The notes under the pieces: generated by a model
Told to the model about the DNA's origin: nothing
The model's database searches: none
Seen by the model: the letters and a program-made list of their open reading frames with translations, nothing else
NCBI GenBank assembly: GCA_036742455.1
Contig: DAINQU010000013.1
Location: forward strand, 26,863-90,862
DNA: 64,000 nucleotides
Source: CAIKZZ01 sp036742455
Lineage (GTDB): Bacteria > Pseudomonadota > Gammaproteobacteria > Steroidobacterales > Steroidobacteraceae
Reading direction: 5' to 3'
Shown: piece after piece, positions 34,973 to 43,060 of the stretch
Numbering within the stretch: the stretch's first letter is position 1
How the letters are laid out: every line of letters begins with the position of its first letter
Program-made: the position numbers and the translations under genes

Positions 34973-34998
34973 GACCCGATCGCCCTAACGATCGGGTC
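34973..34998 (+). repeat. Perfect hairpin with CCCGATCG core
   Basis: GACCCGATCG and CGATCGGGTC form a 10-bp stem around a six-base loop, directly ahead of the terminator at 35004. It shares the CCCGATCG core with the hairpin at 31176-31204 behind the divergent glucanase gene. Confidence 0.6.
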
Positions 34999-35003
34999 TA
35001 CTT

Positions 35004-35029
35004 AGGGCGGCATGATGCCGCCCTTTTTT
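35004..35029 (+). terminator. Intrinsic terminator
   Basis: The GGGCGGCAT/ATGCCGCCC stem at 35005-35023 is followed by six T. It ends transcription of the 503-residue secreted-protein gene. Confidence 0.85.
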
Positions 35030-35058
35030 ATGCCTGTACTGGACGGGTGTCTGTGTTT

Positions 35059-35072
35059 TGAAAACGCTGTCA
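35059..35072. promoter_or_regulatory. LacI-family-like operator 2 (weaker)
   Basis: TGAAAACGCTGTCA keeps the TGAAA start, the central CG and the TCA end of the other two sites, with two symmetry breaks. It lies about 220 bases upstream of the perfect-core site at 35295, so looping between two bound dimers is possible. Confidence 0.4.
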
Positions 35073-35291
35073 GGCTCTGCCGGTCGATGCTCGGTTCAGA
35101 GGTCGAGTACTGCATCTGTCACGGAGTCCCGCCGATCCAGGCAATCTCGACGAATGCATCCGTTTGACGGTGATTTCAGGGCTTTTTACGGGTGCCGCTC
35201 TAGTCTTTCGCGCTCAATATCAAAAATATTTTTTGCGTTATGTCTAATTAGGTGAGTACTCGACAAATCACCTGTGCTAAAACTAGCCCAT

Positions 35292-35311
35292 CGCTGAAAG
35301 CGGTTTCAGCG
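35292..35311. promoter_or_regulatory. LacI-family-like operator 3
   Basis: CGCTGAAAGCGGTTTCAGCG is a 20-base palindrome broken only at one symmetric pair near the centre. Its inner 14 bases (35295-35308) are identical to operator 1. It ends 55 bases before the ATG of the 264-residue secreted protein. Confidence 0.65.
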
Positions 35312-35366
35312 AAGTGGATACAACGACGACATAACGCTTTTACCACCACTCTTTTGGGGATGACGC

Positions 35367-36161
35367 ATGTTTAAATCTTCCTTGTTGAAAGCCGCGGTTG
35401 CCGCTACGTTCCTCGTCGGCGGATCCGCCGCGATGGCCGATGCAGGCGCTCCGTTCGCTTCGGACCTCGCGATCGGTGCCTCGGGCATCACCACCGTCCA
35501 GTCGGGCATTGTGTACGGCTACAGTTCGTGCGGCGGCGGTCTCGCGGCCTGCGCACCGGGCGCGGCACCCGATTGGAACTACTACTACTCTCGTCCGGAT
35601 TGGTACGTTGCTGAGTTCGACGAATGGGGCCTGCTCGATGGCACCAACGGCGTGCCACCGTCGGGTTACTTCGGCGTGCTGATGACGGCACCGAAGGCCG
35701 TCGGCGCGACCGTCGCTCCGAAGATCAACGTGTCGGACTCCAAGTACATGCTGGTCAAGATGGCCAACCACTGCGGTCAGTACGGCTGCCCGGGTGTGGC
35801 CACGACGTTCACGGTCGTGCTCTCCAACGGCGCCGGCTCGCTGTCGCTGTACTCCGACCCGCATTTCGATGCATCGGCCACCGCGATTTGCTCGGCTGAC
35901 GTTGCACTCAACGGTCCCCAGGGTGACGGCCTGCCGGTTGGCCCTGGCCTCATGAACCGCATCCACGCCATGTTCACTTACAAGGTGAATCTGTCGTCGT
36001 TCAAGTGCAGCAAGGGCACCCTCTCGAAGGCGCTCTCCGCGCTGACCTCTGTGTCGGTCGAAGTGCGCGCCAACAAGAACCCAGCTGAGTTGACCAACCT
36101 GCAGAACACCGGCAACGAAATGGAATTTGTGTCGGTCTCACGCGTCGATTTCGCGAACTGA
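35367..36161 (+). CDS. Secreted protein sharing the unrecognised C-terminal domain
   Basis: A protein of 264 residues. The signal peptide is 1 to about 25 (FLVGGSAAMADA). A Cys- and aromatic-rich section follows (about 50-98: SSCGGGLAAC, DWNYYYSRPDWYVAEFDEW). The domain at about 100-264 matches residues 330-503 of the 503-residue protein upstream: YFG at 101, SKYMLVKMAN from 125, AICSADV with Cys175, SSFKC with Cys214, VEVRANKNP ending at 239, and FVSVSRVDF near the end. An additional Cys pair (136, 141) is present only here. No enzyme motif is seen and no known family is recognised. The ATG follows GGGGATGACGC, much like the leader of the paralog. An intrinsic terminator follows. Confidence 0.72.
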   Translation: MFKSSLLKAAVAATFLVGGSAAMADAGAPFASDLAIGASGITTVQSGIVYGYSSCGGGLAACAPGAAPDWNYYYSRPDWYVAEFDEWGLLDGTNGVPPSGYFGVLMTAPKAVGATVAPKINVSDSKYMLVKMANHCGQYGCPGVATTFTVVLSNGAGSLSLYSDPHFDASATAICSADVALNGPQGDGLPVGPGLMNRIHAMFTYKVNLSSFKCSKGTLSKALSALTSVSVEVRANKNPAELTNLQNTGNEMEFVSVSRVDFAN

Positions 36162-36197
36162 TCGCGTCGACCGGGTGGGAATAATCCCCTCGGCGTT

Positions 36198-36230
36198 AAA
36201 AGCCCGGCAGTTCGCTGCCGGGCTTTTTTT
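36198..36230 (+). terminator. Intrinsic terminator
   Basis: The AAGCCCGGCAG/CTGCCGGGCTT stem with a TTCG tetraloop is followed by seven T. It ends the secreted-protein gene at 36161. Confidence 0.9.
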
Positions 36231-36345
36231 ATTGCAACGAGCCGACTCGCGGGTCCCGAGAGAGTACCGTCAAAATGGCGGACACAACGGTCCAGGGGCA
36301 GCCTCGGCGCGCCATGGAAACGATGCGGTCATTCGGGAAAATAAA

Positions 36346-36420
36346 TGGTGGGGCGGGTGGGGATCGAACCCACGACCAATCGGTTAAAAGCCGAATGCTC
36401 TACCACTGAGCTACCGCCCC
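36346..36420 (-). tRNA. tRNA-Lys (anticodon TTT)
   Basis: The minus strand folds as a 75-base tRNA with encoded CCA. The acceptor GGGGCGG pairs with CCGCCCC, the D-arm is GCTCAGTGGTAGAGC, the anticodon loop CTTTTAA sits on the TCGGC-side stem, and the T-arm contains GGTTCGATCC. It lies downstream of queC, a common position in related genomes. Its wobble U34 would be a substrate of MnmA, encoded in this window. Confidence 0.95.
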
Positions 36421-36510
36421 AACGCGCGGTCAAACGATTCGCTGGTTGGTCGTCCAGCGGTGCGCGATTCTAGCAGGGGAAACGCGTTTGTGCTGACTCT
36501 GCAGACGCAA

Positions 36511-36530
36511 AATAACCGCCCCAAGGGCGG
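36511..36530 (-). terminator. Intrinsic terminator after queC
   Basis: On the minus strand CCGCCC/GGGCGG forms a six-base stem with a three-base loop (36516-36530), followed by TTATTTT. It probably ends the long tol-pal-que transcription unit. Confidence 0.65.
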
Positions 36531-36536
36531 CGATCG

Positions 36537-37217
36537 TCAGCCTGGGCGATAGCGCGTGGGATCGGCCACACCGGCATCAGCGAAACCCGCACGTCGCAAT
36601 CGACAGGAATCGCACACCCCACACGCCCTACCCTCCGCGTCGGCCTGATAGCAGGAGACGGTCGTCGAGAAGTCCACACCGTGCGCAACCCCAGCCTGAA
36701 TGATCCCCGCCTTCGTCAGTTCGATGAGCGGGGCCACGATCTTGAAGTGGGAGCCTTCCACGCCAGCTTTCGTGGCGAGATTCGCCACCTGCTCAAACGC
36801 GGCGATGAACTCCGGACGGCAATCGGGATAGCCGGAATAGTCGATCGCATTCACGCCAATGTGGATCTCGCGCGCGCCGAGCACTTCCGCCCAGCCGAGC
36901 GCCAGCGCCAAGAAGACGGTATTGCGCGCCGGCACGTAGGTGATCGGGATACCGGTGGAGCCGTCTTCCGGCACCGCGAGCGCGGTATCGGTCAGCGCCG
37001 ACCCCCCAAAGCCACCGAGACCGATCGGCACCACCCGATGCTCGGCCGCGCCGAGTGCCGCCGCCACGTTGGCCGCCGCCGTGAGTTCGGCGCGATGACG
37101 CTGCCCGTAATCGAAACTCAAGGCATAGCACTCGCGGCCCGCCGCGCGCGCCAGTGCCAACACGGTCGCCGAATCGAGGCCACCGGATACGAGAACCACT
37201 GCCTTCGGCGCCGTCAT
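36537..37217 (-). CDS. queC: 7-cyano-7-deazaguanine synthase QueC
   Basis: QueC converts 7-carboxy-7-deazaguanine to preQ0 with ATP and ammonia, on the way to queuosine in tRNA. The 226 residues show the PP-loop [17 protein letters not shown] and the C-terminal zinc site [17 protein letters not shown] 37217 overlaps the queE stop (ATGA); an in-frame start at 37463 lies inside queE and is rejected. It is the last gene of the operon before tRNA-Lys. Confidence 0.95.
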   Translation of the reverse strand: MTAPKAVVLVSGGLDSATVLALARAAGRECYALSFDYGQRHRAELTAAANVAAALGAAEHRVVPIGLGGFGGSALTDTALAVPEDGSTGIPITYVPARNTVFLALALGWAEVLGAREIHIGVNAIDYSGYPDCRPEFIAAFEQVANLATKAGVEGSHFKIVAPLIELTKAGIIQAGVAHGVDFSTTVSCYQADAEGRACGVCDSCRLRRAGFADAGVADPTRYRPG

Positions 37218-37894
37218 CTGCCCTTCTCCTCGCCCCACAACACTTTGTGCAACTGCAACTGAAACCGTACGTCGAGACGGTCGGCCAAGATCCACTCCGC
37301 CAGGTCCTGCGGGGTCACCTCGCCGTGCGCGGGCGAGAACAGTACCTGCACGCGCGACGGCAGCGCGTGCGTCTGACAGAACGCCACGCTCCACTCGTAA
37401 TCCGCACGGCTCGTGATCACGAACTTGACGAGGTCCGAGGGACGCGACGCCTCGATGTTGCACAGCAGGTTCCGATCGACTTCACCGGAGCCCGGCGTCT
37501 TCACGTCCAGCACCCGCACCACGCGCGGATCCACACCGCCCGCATCGAGGGCGCCGCTCGTTTCGAGGGAGACGAGAAACCCCGCATCGCACAAGCGGGT
37601 CATCAAGGCGTGCACGTTCGGCTGCGCGAGCGGCTCACCACCGGTCACGCAGACACGTCGGTAGCCAAACTCGCGAACGCGGTCGATCACCGCGTCGATC
37701 GAGGTCCACTCACCGCCGTAGAACGAATAGGTCGTGTCGCAGTAGCGACAGCGTAAGGGGCAGCCCGTCAGGCGCACGAACACGGTCGGCCAACCCACCG
37801 TGTCCGCCTCGCCCTGCAGCGACCCAAAGATCTCCGTCAGACGCAGCCGTTCGGTCGCCGGCAGCGCGTCGCGCGGCGTCGCCGCCACGCTCAA
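37214..37894 (-). CDS. queE: 7-carboxy-7-deazaguanine synthase QueE
   Basis: A radical-SAM enzyme that rearranges 6-carboxy-tetrahydropterin to 7-carboxy-7-deazaguanine. The 226 residues carry [20 protein letters not shown], the cluster motif [14 protein letters not shown] (CxxxCxxC) and [15 protein letters not shown]. It overlaps cpoB upstream and queC downstream by four bases each. queD, needed for the pathway, is not in the window. Confidence 0.95.
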   Translation of the reverse strand: MSVAATPRDALPATERLRLTEIFGSLQGEADTVGWPTVFVRLTGCPLRCRYCDTTYSFYGGEWTSIDAVIDRVREFGYRRVCVTGGEPLAQPNVHALMTRLCDAGFLVSLETSGALDAGGVDPRVVRVLDVKTPGSGEVDRNLLCNIEASRPSDLVKFVITSRADYEWSVAFCQTHALPSRVQVLFSPAHGEVTPQDLAEWILADRLDVRFQLQLHKVLWGEEKGR

Positions 37895-38700
37895 TGCCGA
37901 CCGGCGATCTGCTTCAGCCGCTCGCGCGCTTCAGCCGAGGCCGGATCGTCCGGGAAGGCCTTCACGAGGTGCGCCAAGGCTTCGCGCGCCTCGCGATACC
38001 GCTTCAGCTCTTGGTAGGAGTAACCCACCTTGAGCAACGCACCCGGGACCTTGCGCGACTCCGGATGGTCTTTGATCAACTTCTGGAACGCCGCCAACGC
38101 ATCCGGGTAGCGGTGTTCCACGTAGTACGACTCACCGAGCCAGTACTGCGCGTTGTCCGCAAGCGAGCTCTGCGGGTAGCTCGTGAGGAAGTCCTGGAAG
38201 GCTTTCTCAGCGACCCCGTACTCGCGCGCCTTCAGGTGCTCCAGCGCCGCCTGATAGACGTCTTTATCCGCCACCGCAGCGACGACGGGCGCCGGCGTTG
38301 CAGGGGCGGCCGCTGGCGGCGGTGTCACCGCCGTGGCCTGCGCAGCAGCCGATTGCGCGGCAGCCGCCGCGGCGGACTGCAGTTCCCGCACCTTCGCATC
38401 CAACGCCGTGATCCGGTCGGAGAGGTCGCGGTACAGGTCCCGCTCCCGCCGCTCGCCGGCACTGAGGGCGTGCTGCAGTTCTTCGATCTGCCCCTTCAGC
38501 ACCCGCTGGTCGGCCTGCGCCTGCGAGAGCGACTGCTGCACGTCCAAGAAGGCGGCATTCTGGCGCTCGATCACATCGACGCGGGATTCCACCGACGTCG
38601 CTTTGATATAGGCCGGATCCTGCTCAGGATGCGGGGTCTCGCAGGCCGTCAGCGCGCCCGCAAGACCCAAGCCGACCCACCAACGGGCTGCGTTACGCAT
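37891..38700 (-). CDS. cpoB: Cell division coordinator CpoB (YbgF), predicted lipoprotein
   Basis: CpoB links Tol-Pal activity to septal peptidoglycan synthesis through PBP1B. The 269 residues have a signal with lipobox LTAC (Cys20), a coiled-coil trimerisation segment (about 35-110), an Ala/Pro linker and three TPR-like repeats in the C-terminal half (DVYQAALEHLKAREYGVAEK and following). E. coli CpoB is soluble and periplasmic; the Cys20 lipobox suggests membrane anchoring here. It shares one base with the pal stop. Confidence 0.9.
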   Translation of the reverse strand: MRNAARWWVGLGLAGALTACETPHPEQDPAYIKATSVESRVDVIERQNAAFLDVQQSLSQAQADQRVLKGQIEELQHALSAGERRERDLYRDLSDRITALDAKVRELQSAAAAAAQSAAAQATAVTPPPAAAPATPAPVVAAVADKDVYQAALEHLKAREYGVAEKAFQDFLTSYPQSSLADNAQYWLGESYYVEHRYPDALAAFQKLIKDHPESRKVPGALLKVGYSYQELKRYREAREALAHLVKAFPDDPASAEARERLKQIAGRH

Positions 38701-39257
38701 TAACGCGCCGTGACGACGATGTCGACGCGGCGGTTCTGCGACCAGGCCGCTTCGTCGTGACCGTCGGCGACCGGACGCTCTTCGCCGTAGCTCACGGTGG
38801 TCAACTGCGTGTCGCTCGCCCCGAGCAGCACGAGCGCCTTCTTGACGGCCTGTGCGCGACGCTCACCCAAGGCGATGTTGTACTCGGCCGAGCCGCGCTC
38901 GTCGGTGTTGCCCTCGAGGCGCAACTGCAGGTGACGGTTCGCGGCCAACTGCTTCGCTTCCGAGCTGATGATCGGCTGGTATTCCGCCTTGATCTCCGAG
39001 CTGTCGTAGTCAAAGCGAATCGTCGCGCCGAGCTCCCCGTCACCCGAAGGCATGTCGCCCTTCGTCGAAGTCAACGGACGCACGCCACCGTTATCGGCAC
39101 CCGACGTGCGGCCCGTGCGGGCATCGCTATCGCTCGTCTGCGCCACCGACTGCGCGGCGGTTTGCGGCGCCTTAACCGTGGGCTTCTTCGGGCAACCGGC
39201 CAACGTGAAGCTGACGGCGATCAGTGCAGCCAAGGTGAGCTTATTGAAACGATTCAT
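38700..39257 (-). CDS. pal: Peptidoglycan-associated lipoprotein Pal
   Basis: An outer-membrane lipoprotein that ties the outer membrane to peptidoglycan and to TolB during cell constriction. The 185 residues have a lipobox LAGC with Cys22, a flexible Ser/Thr-rich linker, and an OmpA-type domain: IRFDYDSSEIKAEYQ, LEGNTDERGSAEYNIALGER and the C-terminal NRRVDIVVTAR. It lies 84 bases downstream of tolB and shares a base with cpoB. Confidence 0.95.
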   Translation of the reverse strand: MNRFNKLTLAALIAVSFTLAGCPKKPTVKAPQTAAQSVAQTSDSDARTGRTSGADNGGVRPLTSTKGDMPSGDGELGATIRFDYDSSEIKAEYQPIISSEAKQLAANRHLQLRLEGNTDERGSAEYNIALGERRAQAVKKALVLLGASDTQLTTVSYGEERPVADGHDEAAWSQNRRVDIVVTAR

Positions 39258-39341
39258 AGGGTGAAAACTCCATACTAAAATCGGTCACGCGAATGACCAG
39301 CGAATAATTCATTTTGCCACAGGACCTGCCCCTCGGCAGCG

Positions 39342-40637
39342 TCAAAGGCGTGGGGACCAAGCCGGATCGCGGATGTCGCCGCTGGGCGCGGTGATGTGGG
39401 TCACCACGCCGCTGTCGACAGCGACGGTGGCGAGGACACCCCGGCCACGCTCGCGCGAGGAATAAATGATCGTTTGACCGTTCGGGGCAAAGGTCGGACT
39501 TTCATCCAAGCGCCCCGTGGTCAGGATGATCGACTGCCCGCTGCTGGGGTCCACCCGGGCGATGCGGTAGCCGCCTTGATCCTGCGTCACCACGGCCAGC
39601 GTCTTGCCATCCGGCGACAGCCGCGGACGCGCGTTGTAGTTCCCTTCGAAGGTCACGCGCTTGGCCCGTTCACCCGCTGCGAGGCGGATCTGGTAAATCT
39701 GCGGACGACCGGCCCGATCCGACGTGAAATAGAGCGACTGTCCGTCCGCGCTGAAGCACGGCTCGGTATCGATCGCCGGGTCGTCCGTCACCCGCAACGG
39801 CGGGCCGCGAGTGTCCAGATCCATCACGAACACGTCCACGTTGCCGTCCGGCTGCGACAGCGCCAGCGCCAAGCGATGACCGTCCGGCGCCCACGCCGGT
39901 GCCCCGTTGATGCCGGCCCGGCCCGAGACCCGCTCGCGGGCGCCCGTCAGGATCGACTGGACAAAGACCGACGACACGCGGTTTTCAAAGGAGACGTACG
40001 CGAGTTTCGTGCCGTCCGGCGACCAGACCGGCGACATCAACGGCTCCTTCGAATCGACGATCGTCACCGGGTTCTCGCCGTCGGAGTCGGCCACCACGAG
40101 CCGCCAGCGGCGGGACGCCACCGGCCCTTCGACGGCGACGTAGGCGATACGGGTCGCGAACGCGCCCGGCACGCCGATGATCTTCTCGTACAGCATATCG
40201 GCGATACGGTGCGCCGTGAGGCGCAAGCCGCTTGCCGTCGAATTCATCGACACCCCAAGGACCCGTTCCCCGGTGAGCACGTTGTGCAACTCGACTTCGA
40301 GAACGTAACCCGCCCCGTCCGCCCGTGCCCGACCGATCGCGACGTAATCGGTTTTCACGAGACGCCATTGCGCCATGTCGATTTGGCTGGCGACCGACGG
40401 ACGCTGCGGCATCGACAACCGCGACAGCGGCGCCAAGCGGCCGCTGCGCGCGAGATCGCCCTCCACCACCCCGGCGACGTCAAGCGGCACCGGCTCGCCG
40501 CCAAAGGGCACGAGCGCGATCGGGATCGGGCTCGTGTTGCCTTTGGTGATATCCACCGTCAGCTGCGCCTCGGCAGTGCCGAACAGCGCTACGGACAGAC
40601 CGAGCGCGGCGATCAATCGGAACAGTCGGTTAGTCAT
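39342..40637 (-). CDS. tolB: Tol-Pal translocation protein TolB
   Basis: A periplasmic beta-propeller protein that shuttles between TolA and Pal. The 431 residues have a signal peptide (1 to about 24, FGTAEA), an N-terminal alpha/beta domain (about 30-165), and propeller blades with repeated WSPDG/FSADG-type motifs (SPVWSPDGTKLAYVS, APAWAPDGHRLALA, EPCFSADGQSLYFTS, RPRLSPDGKTLAV, SPTFAPNGQTIIYSS). ATG 40637 overlaps the tolA end by eight bases. Confidence 0.95.
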   Translation of the reverse strand: MTNRLFRLIAALGLSVALFGTAEAQLTVDITKGNTSPIPIALVPFGGEPVPLDVAGVVEGDLARSGRLAPLSRLSMPQRPSVASQIDMAQWRLVKTDYVAIGRARADGAGYVLEVELHNVLTGERVLGVSMNSTASGLRLTAHRIADMLYEKIIGVPGAFATRIAYVAVEGPVASRRWRLVVADSDGENPVTIVDSKEPLMSPVWSPDGTKLAYVSFENRVSSVFVQSILTGARERVSGRAGINGAPAWAPDGHRLALALSQPDGNVDVFVMDLDTRGPPLRVTDDPAIDTEPCFSADGQSLYFTSDRAGRPQIYQIRLAAGERAKRVTFEGNYNARPRLSPDGKTLAVVTQDQGGYRIARVDPSSGQSIILTTGRLDESPTFAPNGQTIIYSSRERGRGVLATVAVDSGVVTHITAPSGDIRDPAWSPRL

Positions 40638-41532
40638 CGGGGCTGAACACCAAGTGGAGTGTGCGTTGGAAAACGTCCGGATCTTTGGGCACGGGCAAGG
40701 GCGACGCGCGATAGGCGGCGTCGCGGATCGACGCGCGCAGCGCCGCATCCCCGTTGCACGGTTCAATCACTTGCGCCTGTAACACCGTCCCGTTGGGCAA
40801 TTGCGTGACCTCAAGGGTGCACTGTACGCCTTTCTTGGCGGAGGCCGGGCGCGTCCACGATCGCTCCACCCGCGCCTTCACCTCGGACACGTACTGATTC
40901 GTCGCCCCGGCCAACTGCTGCTGATGGGCCGCATTGGCGCGCTGCTGCTCGGCCGCGGCCGCTTGCCGCGCGGCCTCCGCCTGGCGGCGCTGATTCTCCT
41001 GCTGAGCGCGCGTGATCTCCGCCGCTTTGGCCTTCTCCGTGTCGCGGATCTCTCGATCGATCTCGCTCTCCACCGACTTCGACAGCGCCGGCTTGTCTTT
41101 CGGCGGTACCTTCGGCTCCGGTTTGGCCTTGGCCGGTGGCTCCGCCTTTGGCGGGGCTTTCTCGGTCTGGCCGGCCGGCTTTTTCAGGGCGACGGTCGGG
41201 ACCTTGGGGGTCGGCTCGGGCTTCACCTGCGGCTTCGGCGGCGGCGGCGTGTGCGCCTTCGGCGTGGGCTTTGGGGTCGGTGTCGGCTTCGGCGGCGTAG
41301 GCGCAGGCGTAGGTGTCGGCTCCGGCGCGGCCGCGGGGGGATCCGGCGTGACGTACTGGCGGGCTTTGGGTGAGACCAGCGTCGCCTCAATCATCGCCGG
41401 CACGACGTGGGTCGTCTTCGGCGTGTAGGCCGCGGCCCAGAGCACGGCCCCTAGGAGGAGACCGTGCAACAACACGGAGCCGATCAAGGACCCCGAATGA
41501 TCACGAAAGAAGTGAGGTTGCGACGCGATCAC
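40630..41532 (-). CDS. tolA: Tol-Pal inner-membrane protein TolA
   Basis: TolA spans the periplasm and transmits proton-motive energy from TolQR. The 300 residues contain one N-terminal membrane helix (about 15-36, with the S-xxx-H face used to contact TolQ), a Pro/Thr/Lys-rich domain (about 60-150) in place of the purely helical domain II of E. coli, an Ala/Glu/Arg helix (about 155-210), and a small C-terminal domain (about 215-300) with the Cys pair 238/259 region. The start is GTG, overlapping the tolR stop as GTGA. Confidence 0.9.
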   Translation of the reverse strand: MIASQPHFFRDHSGSLIGSVLLHGLLLGAVLWAAAYTPKTTHVVPAMIEATLVSPKARQYVTPDPPAAAPEPTPTPAPTPPKPTPTPKPTPKAHTPPPPKPQVKPEPTPKVPTVALKKPAGQTEKAPPKAEPPAKAKPEPKVPPKDKPALSKSVESEIDREIRDTEKAKAAEITRAQQENQRRQAEAARQAAAAEQQRANAAHQQQLAGATNQYVSEVKARVERSWTRPASAKKGVQCTLEVTQLPNGTVLQAQVIEPCNGDAALRASIRDAAYRASPLPVPKDPDVFQRTLHLVFSPDD

Positions 41533-41969
41533 TGTCCCGGCTCAGGCGGCAACGGATCGGTGATGAAGCCGACCTTCGTCGCACCCACCGATTGCATGAG
41601 CACCATCGTCTTCATAACGTCCCCGTAAGGCAGACGCGCATCGGCCTTGAGTAACACCTGCGTGTCGTGGTCGCGCTCCAGCACCGCGCGCACGCGCGCC
41701 GCCAGCGTCTTCTCATCGACCGGCGCGCTCTTGTCGTCGCCGAGGTTGATGTAGCGATGGCCGTCTTTATCGAGACTGATGATGAGCGGGTCTTTTTGGT
41801 CGGGAATCGCCTGGGCCCCCGCCTTCGGCAAATCCACTTTGACGCCTTGCGTCAGCAGCGGCGCCGTGACCATAAAGATCACGAGCAGCACGAGCATCAC
41901 GTCGATGTAGGGCACGACGTTGATTTCGCCGACCAAGCGGCGTCGCCCGCGACCGCCCACGGAGGCCAC
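41529..41969 (-). CDS. tolR: Tol-Pal membrane protein TolR
   Basis: An ExbD/TolR-family protein of 146 residues. The N-terminal helix VVPYIDVMLVLLVIFMVTAP carries the protonatable Asp of the motor. The periplasmic domain ends with DVMKTMVLMQSVGATKVGFI. With TolQ it uses the proton gradient to drive TolA. The gene lies three bases after tolQ and overlaps tolA. Confidence 0.95.
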   Translation of the reverse strand: MASVGGRGRRRLVGEINVVPYIDVMLVLLVIFMVTAPLLTQGVKVDLPKAGAQAIPDQKDPLIISLDKDGHRYINLGDDKSAPVDEKTLAARVRAVLERDHDTQVLLKADARLPYGDVMKTMVLMQSVGATKVGFITDPLPPEPGQ

Positions 41970-41972
41970 GGC

Positions 41973-42665
41973 TCAGACCTTCGAGGCAGCGGAATAGCGC
42001 TGCAAGATCGTCGAGAATTCCTCAACGAACGTGTCGAGGCGGTTTTCGAGTCGGAAGACTTGGTCGGAGAACCGGTTATAGGCCACGACCGCCGGAATCG
42101 CCGCAAACAAACCGATGGCGGTCGCCACGAGGGCTTCGGCAATCGACGGCGCGACGGCCTGAAGCGTCGCCTGCTGCACATTACCGAGGCCGATAAACGC
42201 GTGCATGATGCCCCACACCGTGCCGAACAGACCGACGTACGGGCTGATCGAACCGATGGTGGCCAGCATCTCGAGATTGGCTTCGAGTCGCTCCATCTCG
42301 CGCAGCCGGGCCGCCTTCATCGAGCGCCCCGCCCCTTCCATCAACTGGGTGGCGTCGATACCGGGCTGCTTGCGCAACCGGAAGAACTCCCGAAAGCCGG
42401 CCTCGAAGAGGCTTTCCATGCCGATGGTGGGCATCTTACGAGCCTCCAACGTCCGGAACAGACCGCCGAGGTCGCTGCTCGCCCAGAAGGTCGACTCGAA
42501 GGCTTCCGCCTGGCGGCGCGTCGTGACGATCATGCGCCGCTTGCGCAGGATGATCGCCCAGGAGGCCACCGACGCCGCCATGAGGGTCACCATGACCAGT
42601 TTGACCACGATGCTCGCGTTGAGCGCCATCGCCACGATCGAAAATTCCGTCACGCTGGGGTTCAT
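41973..42665 (-). CDS. tolQ: Tol-Pal membrane motor protein TolQ
   Basis: A MotA/TolQ/ExbB channel-family protein of 230 residues with three membrane helices: one N-terminal (about 15-38) and two C-terminal around LATIGSISPYVGLFGTVWGI and ALVATAIGLFAAIPAVVAYN, which hold the conserved Thr and Gly positions lining the proton path. The ATG at 42665 overlaps the ybgC stop (ATGA). Confidence 0.96.
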   Translation of the reverse strand: MNPSVTEFSIVAMALNASIVVKLVMVTLMAASVASWAIILRKRRMIVTTRRQAEAFESTFWASSDLGGLFRTLEARKMPTIGMESLFEAGFREFFRLRKQPGIDATQLMEGAGRSMKAARLREMERLEANLEMLATIGSISPYVGLFGTVWGIMHAFIGLGNVQQATLQAVAPSIAEALVATAIGLFAAIPAVVAYNRFSDQVFRLENRLDTFVEEFSTILQRYSAASKV

Positions 42666-43060
42666 GTGCCTAGTTGCTGTAGTAGTGCCGGCGACAGCCG
42701 CCGAGGTTTCAACGTATCCGCATCGATCGCCGCAGCCCGTACCGTGGCCTCGACCATCAGTTCGTCGCCGCGGCGAACCTGTTGGCGAAAGGTAAAGCTC
42801 GCGCCGCGCATCTCCAAGAGCTCCGCGCTGACATTAAGCAAATCGTCATGTTGGGCTGCCCGCTTCCAAGCGATCTGCATATCGACGACCGCAAATTGCA
42901 GGCGCTCGGCGGCGCGCAGCTGGACCTGATCGATGCCGCACGCGCGCAACCACTCCGACCGTGCGCGCTCCATAAAGCGGACGTACGAGGCGTGATAGAC
43001 GATGCCACCGGCATCGGTGTCTTCCCAGTAGACCCGAATCGGGATCGATACCGACCTCAT
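42662..43060 (-). CDS. ybgC: Tol-Pal-associated acyl-CoA thioesterase YbgC
   Basis: A hot-dog-fold thioesterase of 132 residues. The active-site segment is [20 protein letters not shown], with the catalytic Asp of the 4-hydroxybenzoyl-CoA thioesterase group, followed by [12 protein letters not shown]. It is the usual first gene of the tol-pal cluster. It overlaps ruvB upstream and tolQ downstream by four bases each. Confidence 0.94.
   Translation of the reverse strand: MRSVSIPIRVYWEDTDAGGIVYHASYVRFMERARSEWLRACGIDQVQLRAAERLQFAVVDMQIAWKRAAQHDDLLNVSAELLEMRGASFTFRQQVRRGDELMVEATVRAAAIDADTLKPRRLSPALLQQLGT

Larger units (their letters stand above)
34951..35366. other. Intergenic region with hairpins and two operator-like sites
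   Basis: This 416-base gap holds no gene. In order it contains a perfect 10-bp hairpin (34973-34998), an intrinsic terminator (35004-35029), an operator-like palindrome (35059-35072), an AT-rich segment around 35215-35250 (probably promoter DNA) and a 20-base palindrome (35292-35311) before the next secreted-protein gene. No clear -35/-10 pair could be assigned. Confidence 0.7.

Noticed and set aside
35058..35255. A 65-codon frame in the intergenic region before the 264-residue secreted protein gene
   Set aside because: It has no ribosome binding site, its composition is unlike neighbouring genes, and it crosses operator-like and AT-rich promoter DNA.
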